A stretch of DNA of 64,000 nucleotides from Mytilus trossulus (GCF_036588685.1 NC_086378.1:33519578-33583577); one strand, 5' to 3'. Shown: positions 1-12,680, counted from the first letter of the stretch. A program made the numbers and translations. The notes: generated by a model not told the origin, from the sequence alone.

Positions 1-110
1 CGGGAATTTCTCGCTACATTGAAGACCTGTTCGTGACCTTCTGCTGTTGTTTTTTATTTGGTCGGGTTGTTGTCTCTTTGACACATTCCCTATTTCCATT
101 CTCAATGTTA
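1..110 (-). repeat. Mussel dispersed repeat A, end fragment
   Basis: 'gaagacctgttcgtgacctt', 'ggtcgggttgttgtctcttt' and 'gacacattccctatttccat' are the reverse complement of the repeat at 21930-22265 and 28612-28945. The copy runs off the left edge of the window. Confidence 0.75.
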
Positions 111-199
111 TGTATTGGATAGGAACAGAAAGTTTGCCTTGCAGCAGGCCACCTACAGACCCCTCAAAGAGTTTTATTTTAGTTTAAACATATTTATTT

Positions 200-715
200 A
201 TAGTGGATTGGGAAACAAGTTTTGCAACTTATATTAATCCCTTTCCACTTTGCGAGTGCGAGTACTGCCTTGTAGCGGCATTAGCCTACTCTTTTTTCGA
301 AATCTACAAGGGTGTCTTTAACGTGCAAGTGATATGGTCCTCTCTCTTAACACAGGTCAGCCATTTATCGTCCACTTCCGACGGACTATCATCGTTTCTT
401 TAAGACCATACTCGCAAATGGTGTCAAGGGAGAGCCGAAAATCGAGTTCCTGAAATTTTCATCCCGCACGGGAATCGAACCAGGAACCTTTGTGTTAGTA
501 GTCCGATGCACTACCACTACACCACGGCTCTCTCAAAGAGTTGGTGCAAGGGTTCTTAACGTGCAAAGAGTGTGGCACTCTCTTTACACGAGACATCGGA
601 TTTAACGTCCCCATTCTGACCGGGCGCGACTGCGAACTTGATAGATCCCGCACAGCCAAACGGACGCCCCACTTCGGCAAGAGTTTTACTGCCGGTCGGG
701 AGAAGACTAAGTGAC
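200..715. repeat. Composite SINE region with a tRNA-like head (minus strand, about 460-533)
   Basis: The minus strand from 533 reads gagagccgtggtgtagtggt and then ggttcctggttcgattcccg, an A-box and a B-box as in a tRNA, but the T-stem is mismatched. 'gagagccg' also occurs at 430, inverted to 'cggctctc' at 525. Two related halves ('taacgtgcaagtgatatggtcctctc' and 'taacgtgcaaagagtgtggcactctc', given here as similar motifs) flank it, so the region looks like duplicated SINE parts. Confidence 0.5.
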
Positions 716-929
716 TATATTTCTATTTCCCAGTAACCCTTGGGGAATTTTGAAATGCACAATTAACAAAGCAAACGTTAGTTTCAAATACTTTTAAATA
801 GACTTTTAAGGATAGTGTACCCTTGCGTTGATCCCATGCTGAACATAACAAAAATCTCTGTACAAAGGTCTGTGAATTTTCTACAAAAATAGTGATTTTA
901 TTTTCACCAAATTCTCTTTTTCTACTAGT

Positions 930-1085
930 TACACTAGTAATTTTTGGGGCCCTTTATAGCTTGTTGTTCGGTGTGAGCCAAGGCTCCGTGTTGAAGGCCG
1001 TACTTTAACCTATAATGGTTTACTTTTTAAATTGTTATTTGGATGGAGAGTTGTCTCATTGGCACTCACACCACATCTTCCTATA
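930..1085 (-). repeat. Mussel dispersed repeat B
   Basis: 'cctttatagcttgttgttcg', 'tgaaggccgtactttaacct' and 'ggatggagagttgtctcatt' match, on the minus strand, the module at 14437-14690. No ORF is present. The rest of 720-2140 shows nothing I can assign. Confidence 0.7.
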
Positions 1086-2470
1086 TCTATATAAATAATA
1101 ATGCTTTGCAAGAAGTTTCCCCTTGACATATATACACAATTATGTCTCTATTATTTATTGTCTGCAGCTGTTTTGATACTTTTTCAGTTTGCACATTTCT
1201 TAATTGACATGCCACAGAAGGGGTCATAAACCATACCCGAAAAGATAAAATATTGATCTAAGTACTTTATTTGCATCTCTGAACCCCCACCCCGGTTTGT
1301 TTTTAGGAGGGTGTCTAAAAATGGTCGATTACAGACAGCCGAGTACGCATTTTACTTTCCAGGCGTGTTTACGTTGATTGTTACTGTCCTGAATACGGGG
1401 GTGCCCTTTCATAAAATAGTGATTTTTTTAGTGTTCTATCGAACTTTTGAAGAAAAAAACTGATAACCATTCAGACAAAAAAGTTATGTTGAAAAAATCT
1501 TACAGATACAGCAAGTGATTCTTAACAGCTATAAGATACATTTTTCTTTTAAAATACAAACTTTTCCATCTTATGGGAAACTATTCCAAGCTTAAAACTT
1601 TCACTGTAACCTCGCTCTTACTTATCCCCATCCCCAAAATAAAACCCAAAAAACAAACCCGCAATACTATTTTCATTCTTATAGTCAGCACTCAATTGTT
1701 TACAAAAAATGTGTTTTAGGCTGCTAAAGACATATGATTCAAATGATCAGAAAGTCCTTTGTTCTATATTTTTGCTCTCCATTTTTATGCAAAAACTTTT
1801 ACATTTTTATTTAATGGGTTATTGTTGAAGGTATTACGATGACGTATGGTTATTAACACATACTTCCTTTGGTGTCTTATGGAAATTTGTTCATTGACAA
1901 CAAACATACCACATCATCTACTTTATATAAGTATTGTATAAATTACAACGTATTTTGGTGATCTTGCAAAATGATCGTAATCCCGAAAATCGTAAACACA
2001 TTTTTTTTATCTTAAAAGGGGGCAAGAAGGGTTCCATTAACAGGCCAATAAATAAGATTAGAGTTAATTTAAAAAAAAAAAAAAGATAGGGGTATTTTTT
2101 CTTGCATAATAACAGTACACGGATTCACAACAATGTCAATTTCAAGAAACCAGGCAACAGTTAATTAGTAAATAACAGTACATCATCAATGATCTTGAAT
2201 ATATGCCACTTTTAACTAAAACATAAAGGCACAGAACCAGGACATAGGAGCACAGAACCAGGACCGTTTTTCTTATCACCAGCACCGCGTCAGGACAATT
2301 CCGTTTAACGAATTTGCACGACTTTTGCAATATAATATTGTTGTAATATACTTTGCATGGTACTTATGACGCATCAGAGAAAAATTAAGCAACAAAACAG
2401 TCGTTTTATTGCCGTTCTGTTACAATGTAAACAAACCCACCAGCACAGAATCAGGACCCACCAGCACCCG

Positions 2471-4060
2471 TCAGGACCAAATCACCAGCACAGTACGTTC
2501 TCTCGCAGGACAACCATACCCACCGTGGTGTAAATAACGGGTAATTAAACTAGTTATGTTACCCATGACTTGACACATAGAAATTACCTTTCCCGTTACC
2601 TGAGTCAATTTACGTGCTGTGAAATTAGGAAAGTTATTTAAAACATCAACCAATGATGTTAGTGTATTTTTAATCCGTCTATCTGATATACTAATTGAAA
2701 ATTCAGACGAATTCCAAACTAAACCTAACCCCTCTAAATATTGGACTGGTTCAAAAATAGATTTGTCAAGGTTAATAAAAAAACCTGCTTCTAACAAAGA
2801 CGTTTTCACAAAAGATGAACATTCGGAAAGCTTTTTTTTTATTTTTACCCATTCCATGTCCATAATCTAAGTAAAGTACAATATCTACGCCATTTTCTCG
2901 CCAATATTTTACGATTGGACGTTAACATTTAGGGAATAGATATGGAGCAGATGATAGACCAAAGGCTAACACTGTAAAACAGTAAAAATTATTGTTCCAG
3001 CAAAATCCTAAATATGTTTGTTGTTTAGTACATACGCCCTAATGAAAATAACCAGACTTAAGATCAAACTTAAATTGATAGCAATCTTTTGTGAAATAGT
3101 TTAAAGCCACTTTCCAGTCTTCAAATTTTATTCTTTCTTTTTTAATAAAAAAACATTCAGTTCACTTAGATCCAAAATCAGACGTTTTTGCACGAACTTT
3201 GAACCGCAACACCGGGTTTACAACAAAAGTTAAAAATTGAGTTTCAATAACACATCCGATATCAAGTAAATCTGAAATTGCTTCATTTACAAATTTAGAA
3301 TGGACATAAGTAGATTTGTTATTCTTAAATGACATAGAGGTAGGAGTCTGCAAAAAAGGAATAACGTAACCATGTTTGATAGTATTTATAACAAATTCAT
3401 TTTCACCTATATGTTTCCAAAATTGTATATGCTTGCGTAAGCTATGTTTTACCCCTTTTGCAACAGATGAAATATCAATATTGTCAAAATATTTTGCATG
3501 TGACAGAAACATTTCAAACTGTCCGTAAAGATTGCTTTCGTCTAAAAAAGTAGTATAACTATACTTATCATTAACTATGATGCCTTGATGTCCATGGGAC
3601 AGCTGATTTTGAACTGAAAAAGGGGCACTGAGTTCGCCAGTGACCGAGCTGGTTGCAGTTGAAACTGATGTTGTGAGATGAGGATTCACTCCGTCTGCTG
3701 GTCCAAAAGGACGGCTGTTGGTTGTTTATCTAACGTAATGTTGATTTGGCATTGTAGCAGGAGAAACAGAAACAGTAGCTGCAGCGGTTCTATAAGTCTG
3801 AGGTCTTTTCTTTTCGTGGATACTCATAATGGCACGGCATTCTGCAGAACGAATGAGCTTAACTGAAACTCCGGCTTGAGTTTGGTTGCAAATATAAAGT
3901 TCTCAATGCCAACGGCCAAGTCTTTATAAAGAGTATCGAACTTCCCGTCAAGATAGGTTTAAAACAGCGAGAATGTATCCACCAGGTCTTTATTACCAGT
4001 AAGATGTGCAGAACTACCATCAGGCGATGAATGAAGTTTCTCGGTGTCAGACATACCATA
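2471..4060 (-). pseudogene. Decayed DIRS-type retroelement (reverse transcriptase and upstream ORF)
   Basis: Reading on the minus strand from about 4060 down, an upstream ORF remnant is followed by a reverse-transcriptase region. It contains FVNEAISDLLDIGCVIE (3162-3689), then in other frames FKFDLKSGYFH, VLAFGLSSAPYLF and a YLD(Y)G segment, and finally GLVWNSSEFSISISDRRIKN and ARKLTQVTGKVISMCQVMGN (2471-2863). The order and wording fit the RT-RNase H region of tyrosine-recombinase (DIRS/Ngaro-like) retroelements. Stops and frameshifts separate the pieces, and the catalytic aspartate pair is altered at its second position, so the copy is dead. No recombinase gene or end repeats were found. 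It lies directly beside the 356-bp array. Confidence 0.7.
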
Positions 4061-4310
4061 ATAACAAATGCTGCTACTTTGAATTATAGGAAAACTTCGA
4101 ATAACTTTTCTTTCTCAAACTAACCCCTTAAGTAATACTTAATCATGTTTTTCACGAAAATCATGAGGGCATATACCCGTAAAACCGGCACTACCGGTAT
4201 ATGCCATCCAATCAAATTGAACGTAAACACACACCATGTGCTAGATATAAACACACACACGTGTTTATAGTAGACAATCACTTGACCGTTACAACGTCAT
4301 GTGACCAAAA

Positions 4311-7086
4311 GTACCAGGATTATAATGTCATACGCCAGACGCGCGTTTCGTCTACATAAGACTCATCAGTGACGCTCAGATCAAAATAGTAAAAACGCCA
4401 AAACATATACAAAGTTGAAGAGCATTGAGGACCTATATTCCAAAAAGTTGTGCCAAATACGGCTAAGGTAATCTACTCCTGGGGTAAGAAAATCCTTAGT
4501 TTTTCGAAAAGTTCAAAGTTTTGTAAACAGAAAATTTATAAAAATGACCATATAATTGATATTCATGTCAACACCGAAGTGCTGACTACTGGGCTGGTGA
4601 TACCCTCGGGGACGAAACGTCCACCAGCAGTGGCATCGACCCAGTGGTGTAAATAGTTATCAAAAGTACCAGGATTATAATTTCATACGCCAGACGCGCG
4701 TTTCGTCTACATAAGACTCATCAGTGACGCTCAGATCAAAATAGTAAAAAAGCCAAAACATATACAAAGTTGAAGAGCATTGAGGACCAAATATTCCAAA
4801 AAGTTGTGCCAAATACGGCTAAGGTAATCTACTCCTGGGGTAAGAAAATCCTTAGTTTTTCGAAAAGTTCAAAGTTTTGTAAACAGAAAATTTATAAAAA
4901 TGACCATATAATTGATATTCATGTCAACACCGAAGTGCTGACTACTGGGCTGGTGATACCCTCGGGGACAAAACGTCCACCAGCAGTGGCATCGACCCAG
5001 TGGTGTAAATAGTTATCAAAAGTACCAGGATTATAATTTCATACGCCAGACGCGCGTTTCGTCTACATAAGACTCATCAGTGACGCTCAGATCAAAATAG
5101 TAAAAAAGCCAAAACATATACAAAGTTGAAGAGCATTGAGGACCAAATATTCCAAAAAGTTGTGCCAAATACGGCTAAGGTAATCTACTCCTGGGGTAAG
5201 AAAATCCTTAGTTTTTCGAAAAGTTCAAAGTTTTGTAAACAGAAAATTTATAAAAATGACCATATAATTGATATTCATGTCAACACCGAAGTGCTGACTA
5301 CTGGGCTGGTGATACCCTCGGGGACGAAACGTCCACCAGCAGTGGCATCGACCCAGTGGTGTAAATAGTTATCAAAAGTACCAGGATTATAATTTCATAC
5401 GCCAGACGCGCGTTTCGTCTACATAAGACACATCAGTGACGCTCAGATCAAAATAGTAAAAAAGCCAAAACATATACAAAGTTGAAGAGCATTGAGGACC
5501 AAATATTCCAAAAAGTTGTGCCAAATACGGCTAAGGTAATCTACTCCTGGGGTAAGAAAATCCTTAGTTTTTCGAAAAGTTCAAAGTTTTGTAAACAGAA
5601 AATTTATAAAAATGACCATATAATTGATATTCATGTCAACACCGAAGTGCTGACTACTGGGCTGGTGATACCCTCGGGGACGAAACGTCCACCAGCAGTG
5701 GCATCGACCCAGTGGTGTAAATAGTTATCAAAAGTACCAGGATTATAATTTCATACGCCAGACGCGCGTTTCGTCTACATAAGACTCATCAGTGACGCTC
5801 AGATCAAAATAGTAAAAAAGCCAAAACATATACAAAGTTGAAGAGCATTGAGGACCAAATATTCCAAAAAGTTGTGCCAAATACGGCTAAGGTAATCTAC
5901 TCCTGGGGTAAGAAAATCCTTAGTTTTTCGAAAAGTTCAAAGTTTTGTAAACAGAAAATTTATAAAAATGACCATATAATTGATATTCATGTCAACACCG
6001 AAGTGCTGACTACTGGGCTGGTGATACCCTCGGGGACAAAACGTCCACCAGCAGTGGCATCGACCCAGTGGTGTAAATAGTTATCAAAAGTACCAGGATT
6101 ATAATTTCATACGCCAGACGCGCGTTTCGTCTACATAAGACTCATCAGTGACGCTCAGATCAAAATAGTAAAAAAGCCAAAACATATACAAAGTTGAAGA
6201 GCATTGAGGACCAAATATTCCAAAAAGTTGTGCCAAATACGGCTAAGGTAATCTACTCCTGGGGTAAGAAAATCCTTAGTTTTTCGAAAAGTTCAAAGTT
6301 TTGTAAACAGAAAATTTATAAAAATGACCATATAATTGATATTCATGTCAACACCGAAGTGCTGACTACTGGGCTGGTGATACCCTCGGGGACGAAACGT
6401 CCACCAGCAGTGGCATCGACCCAGTGGTGTAAATAGTTATCAAAAGTACCAGGATTATAATTTCATACGCCAGACGCGCGTTTCGTCTACATAAGACTCA
6501 TCAGTGACGCTCAGATCAAAATAGTAAAAAAGCCAAAACATATACAAAGTTGAAGAGCATTGAGGACCAAATATTCCAAAAAGTTGTGCCAAATACGGCT
6601 AAGGTAATCTACTCCTGGGGTAAGAAAATCCTTAGTTTTTCGAAAAGTTCAAAGTTTTGTAAACAGAAAATTTATAAAAATGACCATATAATTGATATTC
6701 ATGTCAACACCGAAGTGCTGACTACTGGGCTGGTGATACCCTCGGGGACAAAACGTCCACCAGCAGTGGCATCGACCCAGTGGTGTAAATAGTTATCAAA
6801 AGTACCAGGATTATAATTTCATACGCCAGACGCGCGTTTCGTCTACATAAGACACATCAGTGACGCTCAGATCAAAATAGTAAAAAAGCCAAAACATATA
6901 CAAAGTTGAAGAGCATTGAGGACCAAATATTCCAAAAAGTTGTGCCAAATACGGCTAAGGTAATCTACTCCTGGGGTAAGAAAATCCTTAGTTTTTCGAA
7001 AAGTTCAAAGTTTTGTAAACAGAAAATTTATAAAAATGACCATATAATTGATATTCATGTCAACACCGAAGTGCTGACTACTGGGC
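4311..7086. repeat. 356-bp tandem array, about 7.8 copies
   Basis: Units begin (gtaccaggat) at 4311, 4666, 5022, 5378, 5734, 6090, 6446 and 6802; the first spacing is 355 and the rest 356. Seven units are complete and the eighth stops at 7086 after 285 bases. The copies are nearly identical. The visible differences are a G/A site in 'gggac[g/a]aaac' (G,A,G,G,A,G,A in copies 1-7) and 'gact/cacatc' (changed to gacacatc in copies 4 and 8), plus small changes in copy 1. Each unit contains an open frame of about 80 codons, but 356 is not a multiple of three, so the frame cannot run through the array. Each complete unit carries a nested hairpin. The low divergence points to recent amplification or homogenisation. 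Confidence 0.97.
4588..4645. other. Nested hairpin inside the 356-bp unit (copy 1 shown)
   Basis: Three stems nest: ACTGGG (4588-4593) with CCCAGT (4640-4645), CTGGT (4594-4598) with ACCAG (4623-4627), and GGACG (4610-4614) with CGTCC (4618-4622) around an AAA loop. The G/A polymorphism among copies falls at 4614 and would remove the loop-closing pair of the inner stem. The same structure recurs every 356 bp in copies 2-7; the truncated last copy ends just after the first stem strand. Confidence 0.75.
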
Positions 7087-7524
7087 AATAACTTGAATAA
7101 ATATATTTATCTAATCATCCATCTGTATACCTTATATATTTTGATTAATTCATTTTTGTTTGGCAACCTCTCAATTTTGATATAGTTTTGTAGTTCATTT
7201 GGTAAGACACTTTGAAAGTTTTGTAAGCAAAATTGTTAGTATCCTCTTCGTTGTATACATTATTATTGTTTTTTTCCCGCGGACTTAGCACATTTCTCTT
7301 ACTTCGTTATTTTCCTCTAATTACTATTTACTTTAATTAGGTCCTTCCACTTTTCTGCTGATCATTATTTTTTTTCTTCTTCCGCCTCTTTTATTTCTTG
7401 CATATCAATTTTGTTTCGCATGATGTCGCTTTGTTTTGTATATGATATTGAACAGTTTACGCGCCGTTAAATCTGAACCTGTGTAACCGAATACTTTTCT
7501 TTGTAAAAGTAACCTACCAGAATA

Positions 7525-7832
7525 TAAAAAAGAAGATATGTTATGATTGCCAATGAGACAACTATCCACAAAAGACCAAAATGACAAAAACATTAACAAC
7601 TATAGGTCACCGTACGGCCTTCAACAATGAGCAAAGCCCATACCGCATAGTCAGCTATAAAAGACCCCGATAAGACAATGTAAAACAATTCAAACGAGAA
7701 AACTAACGGCCTGATTTATGTAAAAAATGAACGAAAAACAAATATGTAACACATAAATAAGTGACAACCACTGAATTTCAGGCTCCTGACTTGGTACAGG
7801 CACATACATAAATAATGTGGCGGGGTTAAACA
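7525..7832 (+). repeat. Mussel dispersed repeat B, longer copy
   Basis: 'gattgccaatgagacaacta', 'caccgtacggccttcaacaa', 'aaagaccccgataagacaat' and 'ggctcctgacttggtacagg' follow the order of this family. It ends with 'gtggcggggttaaac' just before the membrane-protein ORF at 7885. Confidence 0.75.
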
Positions 7833-7884
7833 AGAATTAACACTGTTTTTGAATCAAATTGTTTGAGTTGTTTTAAATTTCAGA

Positions 7885-8199
7885 ATGTCAACTACGGCAT
7901 CAAATATCCCGATGGCATCTCAATTCATATCCCAAGGATTGGGAGTTCACCAGGTTCTACAAGTAGGACAACAGCAACCAGAATTTCCAGTGAAGACATT
8001 TAAGGTGTTCGGTGGTATACAGATATGTCTTGGTGGCATACTCGGGATTCTCAGTGTAATAATTTTAATTTTAGATATAATTGCATGGAGCCAATACGAC
8101 CTCTGTACCATGGATTGTAACTACTTTTATGAGCATGGTTCTATGTGTGTTCAATATATTGATGTCCATGAACGTTTTGCATTTGACACAATTTTCTAA
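7885..8199 (+). CDS. Small membrane-protein ORF (possible first coding exon)
   Basis: An ATG follows directly after a good acceptor (gttttaaatttcag|A ATG), and 104 codons follow. The N-terminal 35 residues are Ser/Thr/Gln-rich (SNIPMASQFISQGLGVHQV). Then comes KTFKVFGGIQICLGGILGIL and more hydrophobic residues up to about position 69, a clear transmembrane segment, followed by a Cys-containing loop (CTMDCNYFYEHGSMC). The layout of 'K-x-F-x-V-x-G-G-I-Q-I-C' entering a first membrane helix resembles four-pass proteins of the MS4A/CD20-like type, which is my inference. The frame closes at TAA just before a good donor (ctggttgg|gtaagt at 8214-8219), so the exon may carry a frameshift or be a pseudogene piece. 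No further exons were recognised. Confidence 0.45.
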   Translation: MSTTASNIPMASQFISQGLGVHQVLQVGQQQPEFPVKTFKVFGGIQICLGGILGILSVIILILDIIAWSQYDLCTMDCNYFYEHGSMCVQYIDVHERFAFDTIF

Positions 8200-8307
8200 T
8201 ATGCTCTGGTTGGGTAAGTTTGAATATTTTTAAGTTTGGTAAAGAAAAGCTGTTTTGAAACTATACTTTTTTATTAATACACTAGCATTTAGCTATATTA
8301 TGGATAC

Positions 8308-8380
8308 ATGTGTGTGAGTATGTGTGTGTGTGTGTTGCTGTGTGTATGTGTGTGTGTGATGTGTGTGTGTGAGAGAGAGA
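8308..8380. repeat. (TG)n microsatellite running into (GA)n
   Basis: An imperfect TG run, broken by 'agta', 'ttgc' and 'atgtg' interruptions, passes into a short GA run at about 8370-8380. Confidence 0.9.
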
Positions 8381-8399
8381 ATATGAAAATTATGATTAG

Positions 8400-11300
8400 G
8401 CACTGGGCAGGTGTTATATGATAAGATTTGACAGGAAAGACAAAGGGCACGTGTGTAATAATCAAGTTTTTGACGGATACGGCGGCATTTTGATCAAGCT
8501 CTTGAAGGAGGATACTATGATGCTCTTATCTTGACATGCATTCTTTGGTGAGACTTTTCACAGTGGACTTTTTATTTTATTATGGTGAGCCTCTTGACTG
8601 TTTTCATACGTGTACAATTAAATATCTTAACACTATGATAAGTATAAGAATTTGTTTGAACTAGAAAGTGTAAATTTAGATAATAAAATATGTATTTCCT
8701 CTCAAGCCTTCTAATTAATGGTAAAAAACATGAAAATTTAGTGTTACATTTTATTAACATATTTGTCCTTAAAAATTGTGTTTGAATTGTTTTCCCTTTA
8801 TTTGTTTTTATTCTACAGGAATACTGTTCCATAGAACATTACCGGATTTTTTAAATGTCTTTTTCATAAACTTTGTTCGTAGACGTGGTATTCAAAAGAC
8901 AGCTATAGTCTAATACACGCAAATATATCTTCTTGCATTAACATTTTGCTCATTCTTTTAATAATTGACAGAGATAATCAGGTGCAATACTATTTACACA
9001 CTTATATAATATGTGATATATGATACTCTTTTATCATTCTAATTGTCAATATAGTTCTAAATGGTGTATCATATATTTTATTTAGTATGATTTGACTGTC
9101 CTTTTTTATAATTACGTTTTTTCCACACCTCACTTTGATATATTCATATTGTACATCACACCAATAACCAAAGAGAGGAAACACATATCTTTTATTAAAT
9201 AAACATAAACCTTTTCGAGTTGATGCAGTCATTTTGGTTGATTTTAAAACATATATATAATTATCAATGCATGTGTTTGTTAAATTCTATATTTCATGTT
9301 TTGTGCTTCTTTATTATATATTTGTTTGTTTTTGTTCTGATTGAGATTGTAACAAGATGATGATGGCTATATATGTCCCTATTTTTGACAATTTTGCCCA
9401 TTGTGTCTGTTATGTTCACGAATTGTTATAGATATAGACTGTCATACACGTGAGAGGTTTAGCGCTATTAACCAGGTTCAATCCACAATGTTCGACATTT
9501 GAGAATGCCTGCACCAAGTCAGGAATATGACAGTTGTTGTCCATTCGTATGATGTGTTTTATCATTTGATTTTGCCATTGAATAAGGGACGATGTGACAA
9601 TTGAAAACGGATAGGTGCCGATGTATGATGATGAAACTCATAACGCTGAAAATGAGTATTAATAGAATTTATTAAAGATGACAGGATCAAAATGTGATCA
9701 CCAGTGGCGTTTGAATATTTAAAAAAAAATCAAATAAAGGAAGAAGTTGAAGAGAAATGATGACAAACTTTTGTGATGTATAATAACTACTCAAAACAAT
9801 CCTTCTTTTAATCTCTATCAGAGAAATGAAAGTAAGGTAAATACAAGTTTCTGAATAAATAAACTTCACTGTGATTCATATATTGAAGAAGCTATACATT
9901 TTTTTGTAAAATTGTAATTTTAGTATGTTGTTACTGGTTTTCTGCCAATGTGTATGACAAAGAAGAGAATAACAAACTGGAGATGTCTGGTAGGCTTTGA
10001 ACAAGAAAGAACACGGATTCATTTTTACATTCATTATTAAGAACTTCAAGAAAAAATCAATGTAATGTGTGCCCATGCCCATACTTCTCTGGTTGCAGCT
10101 AAAAACATTCATGACGACGAAGATGACGATGTATAAGATTGAATTTTTCGGTTTGTACCTTATTAATCATTGTCAGCAATCGAATGAAAATTAAGCAGTC
10201 TATAATATTTCCTAAACATTGAATAAAACATCTACTCAATTATGAAACCGGGGGAAATATATTTATAATCTATTTTATGGGGAAAGTTATATTTAAAAAA
10301 AACCTGCCATATGGTCTCTGACCTTGACGTGGTTGGCGGAATTAAAGTACAGGAGACCATATAACGCAGTAGGTAATACTAGCTTCTATCATGATTTTTT
10401 ATGTGCATAATACTCTATATTTTTGTATATTTACCATGCTGTTGTCAGGTTGTCTTCAATTTATAAGTTTTTAAGTCCTTTTGGTTTCTTACGCCCATTT
10501 TGTTTGCAATTGTTTGTAAAATACAACGGTGCTGTACATAACCCTCTCCCTAATTACATTTTCGGAATACTTGTAAGCATTATAGCCAATTGTTGCTCAT
10601 TTAGTTTTCTGTATATGTAGGAGTGGTTGTTTTACATGTTTCTTATAGACGTTTTGTTTTCATAAATTTAACCTCCCTTTTTCCGTTTACAGTAATCCTT
10701 ACCTCTGTTAAGCAAAGCTATAAATAGAGCTTTATTTTTAACCAAGTTCGACGTTATTGTTACACATATTTAAAAACAAATCATTTATATACACATTCTT
10801 TAACGTCCAATCATAAGAATTTGATATTTACCTAGAAATTGACGAACACCTTACTATGAAAAGACGTGAAAACAGTTTTGTTTTCGACAAATCATCAAAG
10901 TTAAGATCTATAAACATCTTTATATCTTACTCGAAATGAAGTGAATACAAAAATTTCAAATTAAGAAATTGAAATATGTCAAGGTCACTGTTATTTAACA
11001 ACTGTTTGAAATTTTGCACATTATATGCAAAACAGTAGATCTAAAGTCAATTTGGCGATACATATATGAAATAAGTTCTAATGTAGATACAAAAGATATT
11101 TTTTTTATATAAATTTGTTGAATTTATTTTGCTCCAAACGCATATTTTTAGGAGAGAGACAAGCTAACTCAATGTGACTGTGCATTTATATTGGATTTTT
11201 TTTTGCATTGACCTATGACCCTGATTTAAATAAACGTAACCACTGTAAGCAACGACGACAACGGTATTTCGACGCGGCTTGTTCTTCTCTTTCCAATGTT

Positions 11301-12680
11301 AAGAAATATAGCCGTGTGTTATTTCGTTAAGGCAAATCGATCAAATTCGTTGATTGGGCACCCTACTAATATGAGTCTGAAAGGAATAGTTAAAAACATA
11401 AATCAGGTATGTATTTTATTTTGTACATAACAGTGCTTCTATATAAGCAGTTTATTATTTCAGATGCAGTTTGCACCTTTTTTACCAGAACATATTGTAA
11501 ATTTGCTTTTAGCATACTTTGGAATCAGTTGAACTTTTCATTTTTTTTCTTTTTAACTTTTCTATATTTGAATTACCAGCAAAACTGAATAGAAACTAAT
11601 TGCTGAAATTTACATCTGGTGGAATGCTGTCTTATCTCAAGAACAGGGAAAAGTTAAAAATTCATGAAATATTTCTGATGAATTGTAATCAATTCATTTA
11701 CTTTTGATATTCTTATTTAAGAATTTTTTTTTAGTATATCATTTTGGCTTGCGACAGATTCTTAAACTATAACTCCAATATGACGCTTCTTTCGCTTTGT
11801 AAACAACACCGTGTGAAAATTCTCGATATATCTATACTTAGCGCAGACTCAGAAATATTCAAAATAATGGATGTAACAATATACCTCCTACGTCAATACA
11901 CATCTATTTGAACTTATTTGCAAACGCATTGCCGATTTTATTGTATTAAAAATTGAAATAAAACAAAAGACAAAAGAATTTTCATTCTTATTTGCATAAT
12001 AAAAAGAAGTAATATACTACAACTAGTTGTGTTTATTTCCTAAATATAGTTACAGAGCTTTCTTTTGTGCAATGTCAGTTTCATCGTGGAACGCTTTCTT
12101 TATAAAATCAGGGGTTCATTAAGGGGTGAAAATTATCTTGATAGTTATGTTACGATTTTAAAAGCTATCAATATACTAATTTAAATTGCAGTATAAAAAC
12201 AATATATTTTTTTTTGTAACCATCGAAGTTCGTATACTTTATTGTATAAAATGCAGATATTGCTCTTCGAAACTAAATGACATTAATTACATATCTAAGA
12301 CCGTTAGATTCCTCGTTTTGATTATTTAACATTCGTTATGGCATGACCTGTTATGGTGTCCTATGTTAAATGTTTTTTTTCTTATTGTTGAATTTTATCC
12401 AATTATGATTGCAGACGCTAACGTCATTTGATGTTTGATTGGAAGGTGTCTTATTTGCAATCAGGAATTACAGGAAACCACATTTTTTAAATTGTATTTA
12501 TGTCATTAACAACTTAACATAAATTATTAAAGTAATTCATGAAGTTTTTTTGTTCATTATTTCTATAGCTTACTTACGAATCCACACACACATCTATTTT
12601 ATACATATCTACAATTTAATCACTGTTATTGTTTATACCTTTCCATTGTACGTGTCTAATCAAATCGTGTTGTACATACA
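8400..12680. other. Intergenic AT-rich stretch, no gene recognised
   Basis: Between the membrane-protein ORF and the 3' end of the ROC-COR gene I see only short chance ORFs. A repeat module at about 9460-9600 ('cctgcaccaagtcaggaata', 'tgacagttgttgtccattcg') is related to other mussel repeats. Nothing else is assigned. Confidence 0.5.

Noticed and set aside
460..533. Functional tRNA gene on the minus strand
   Set aside because: A and B boxes are present, but the T-stem is mismatched and the acceptor ends do not pair; it fits a SINE head better.
4311..7086. CRISPR-like array
   Set aside because: Units are 356 bp with no short repeat/spacer alternation, and the genome is animal.
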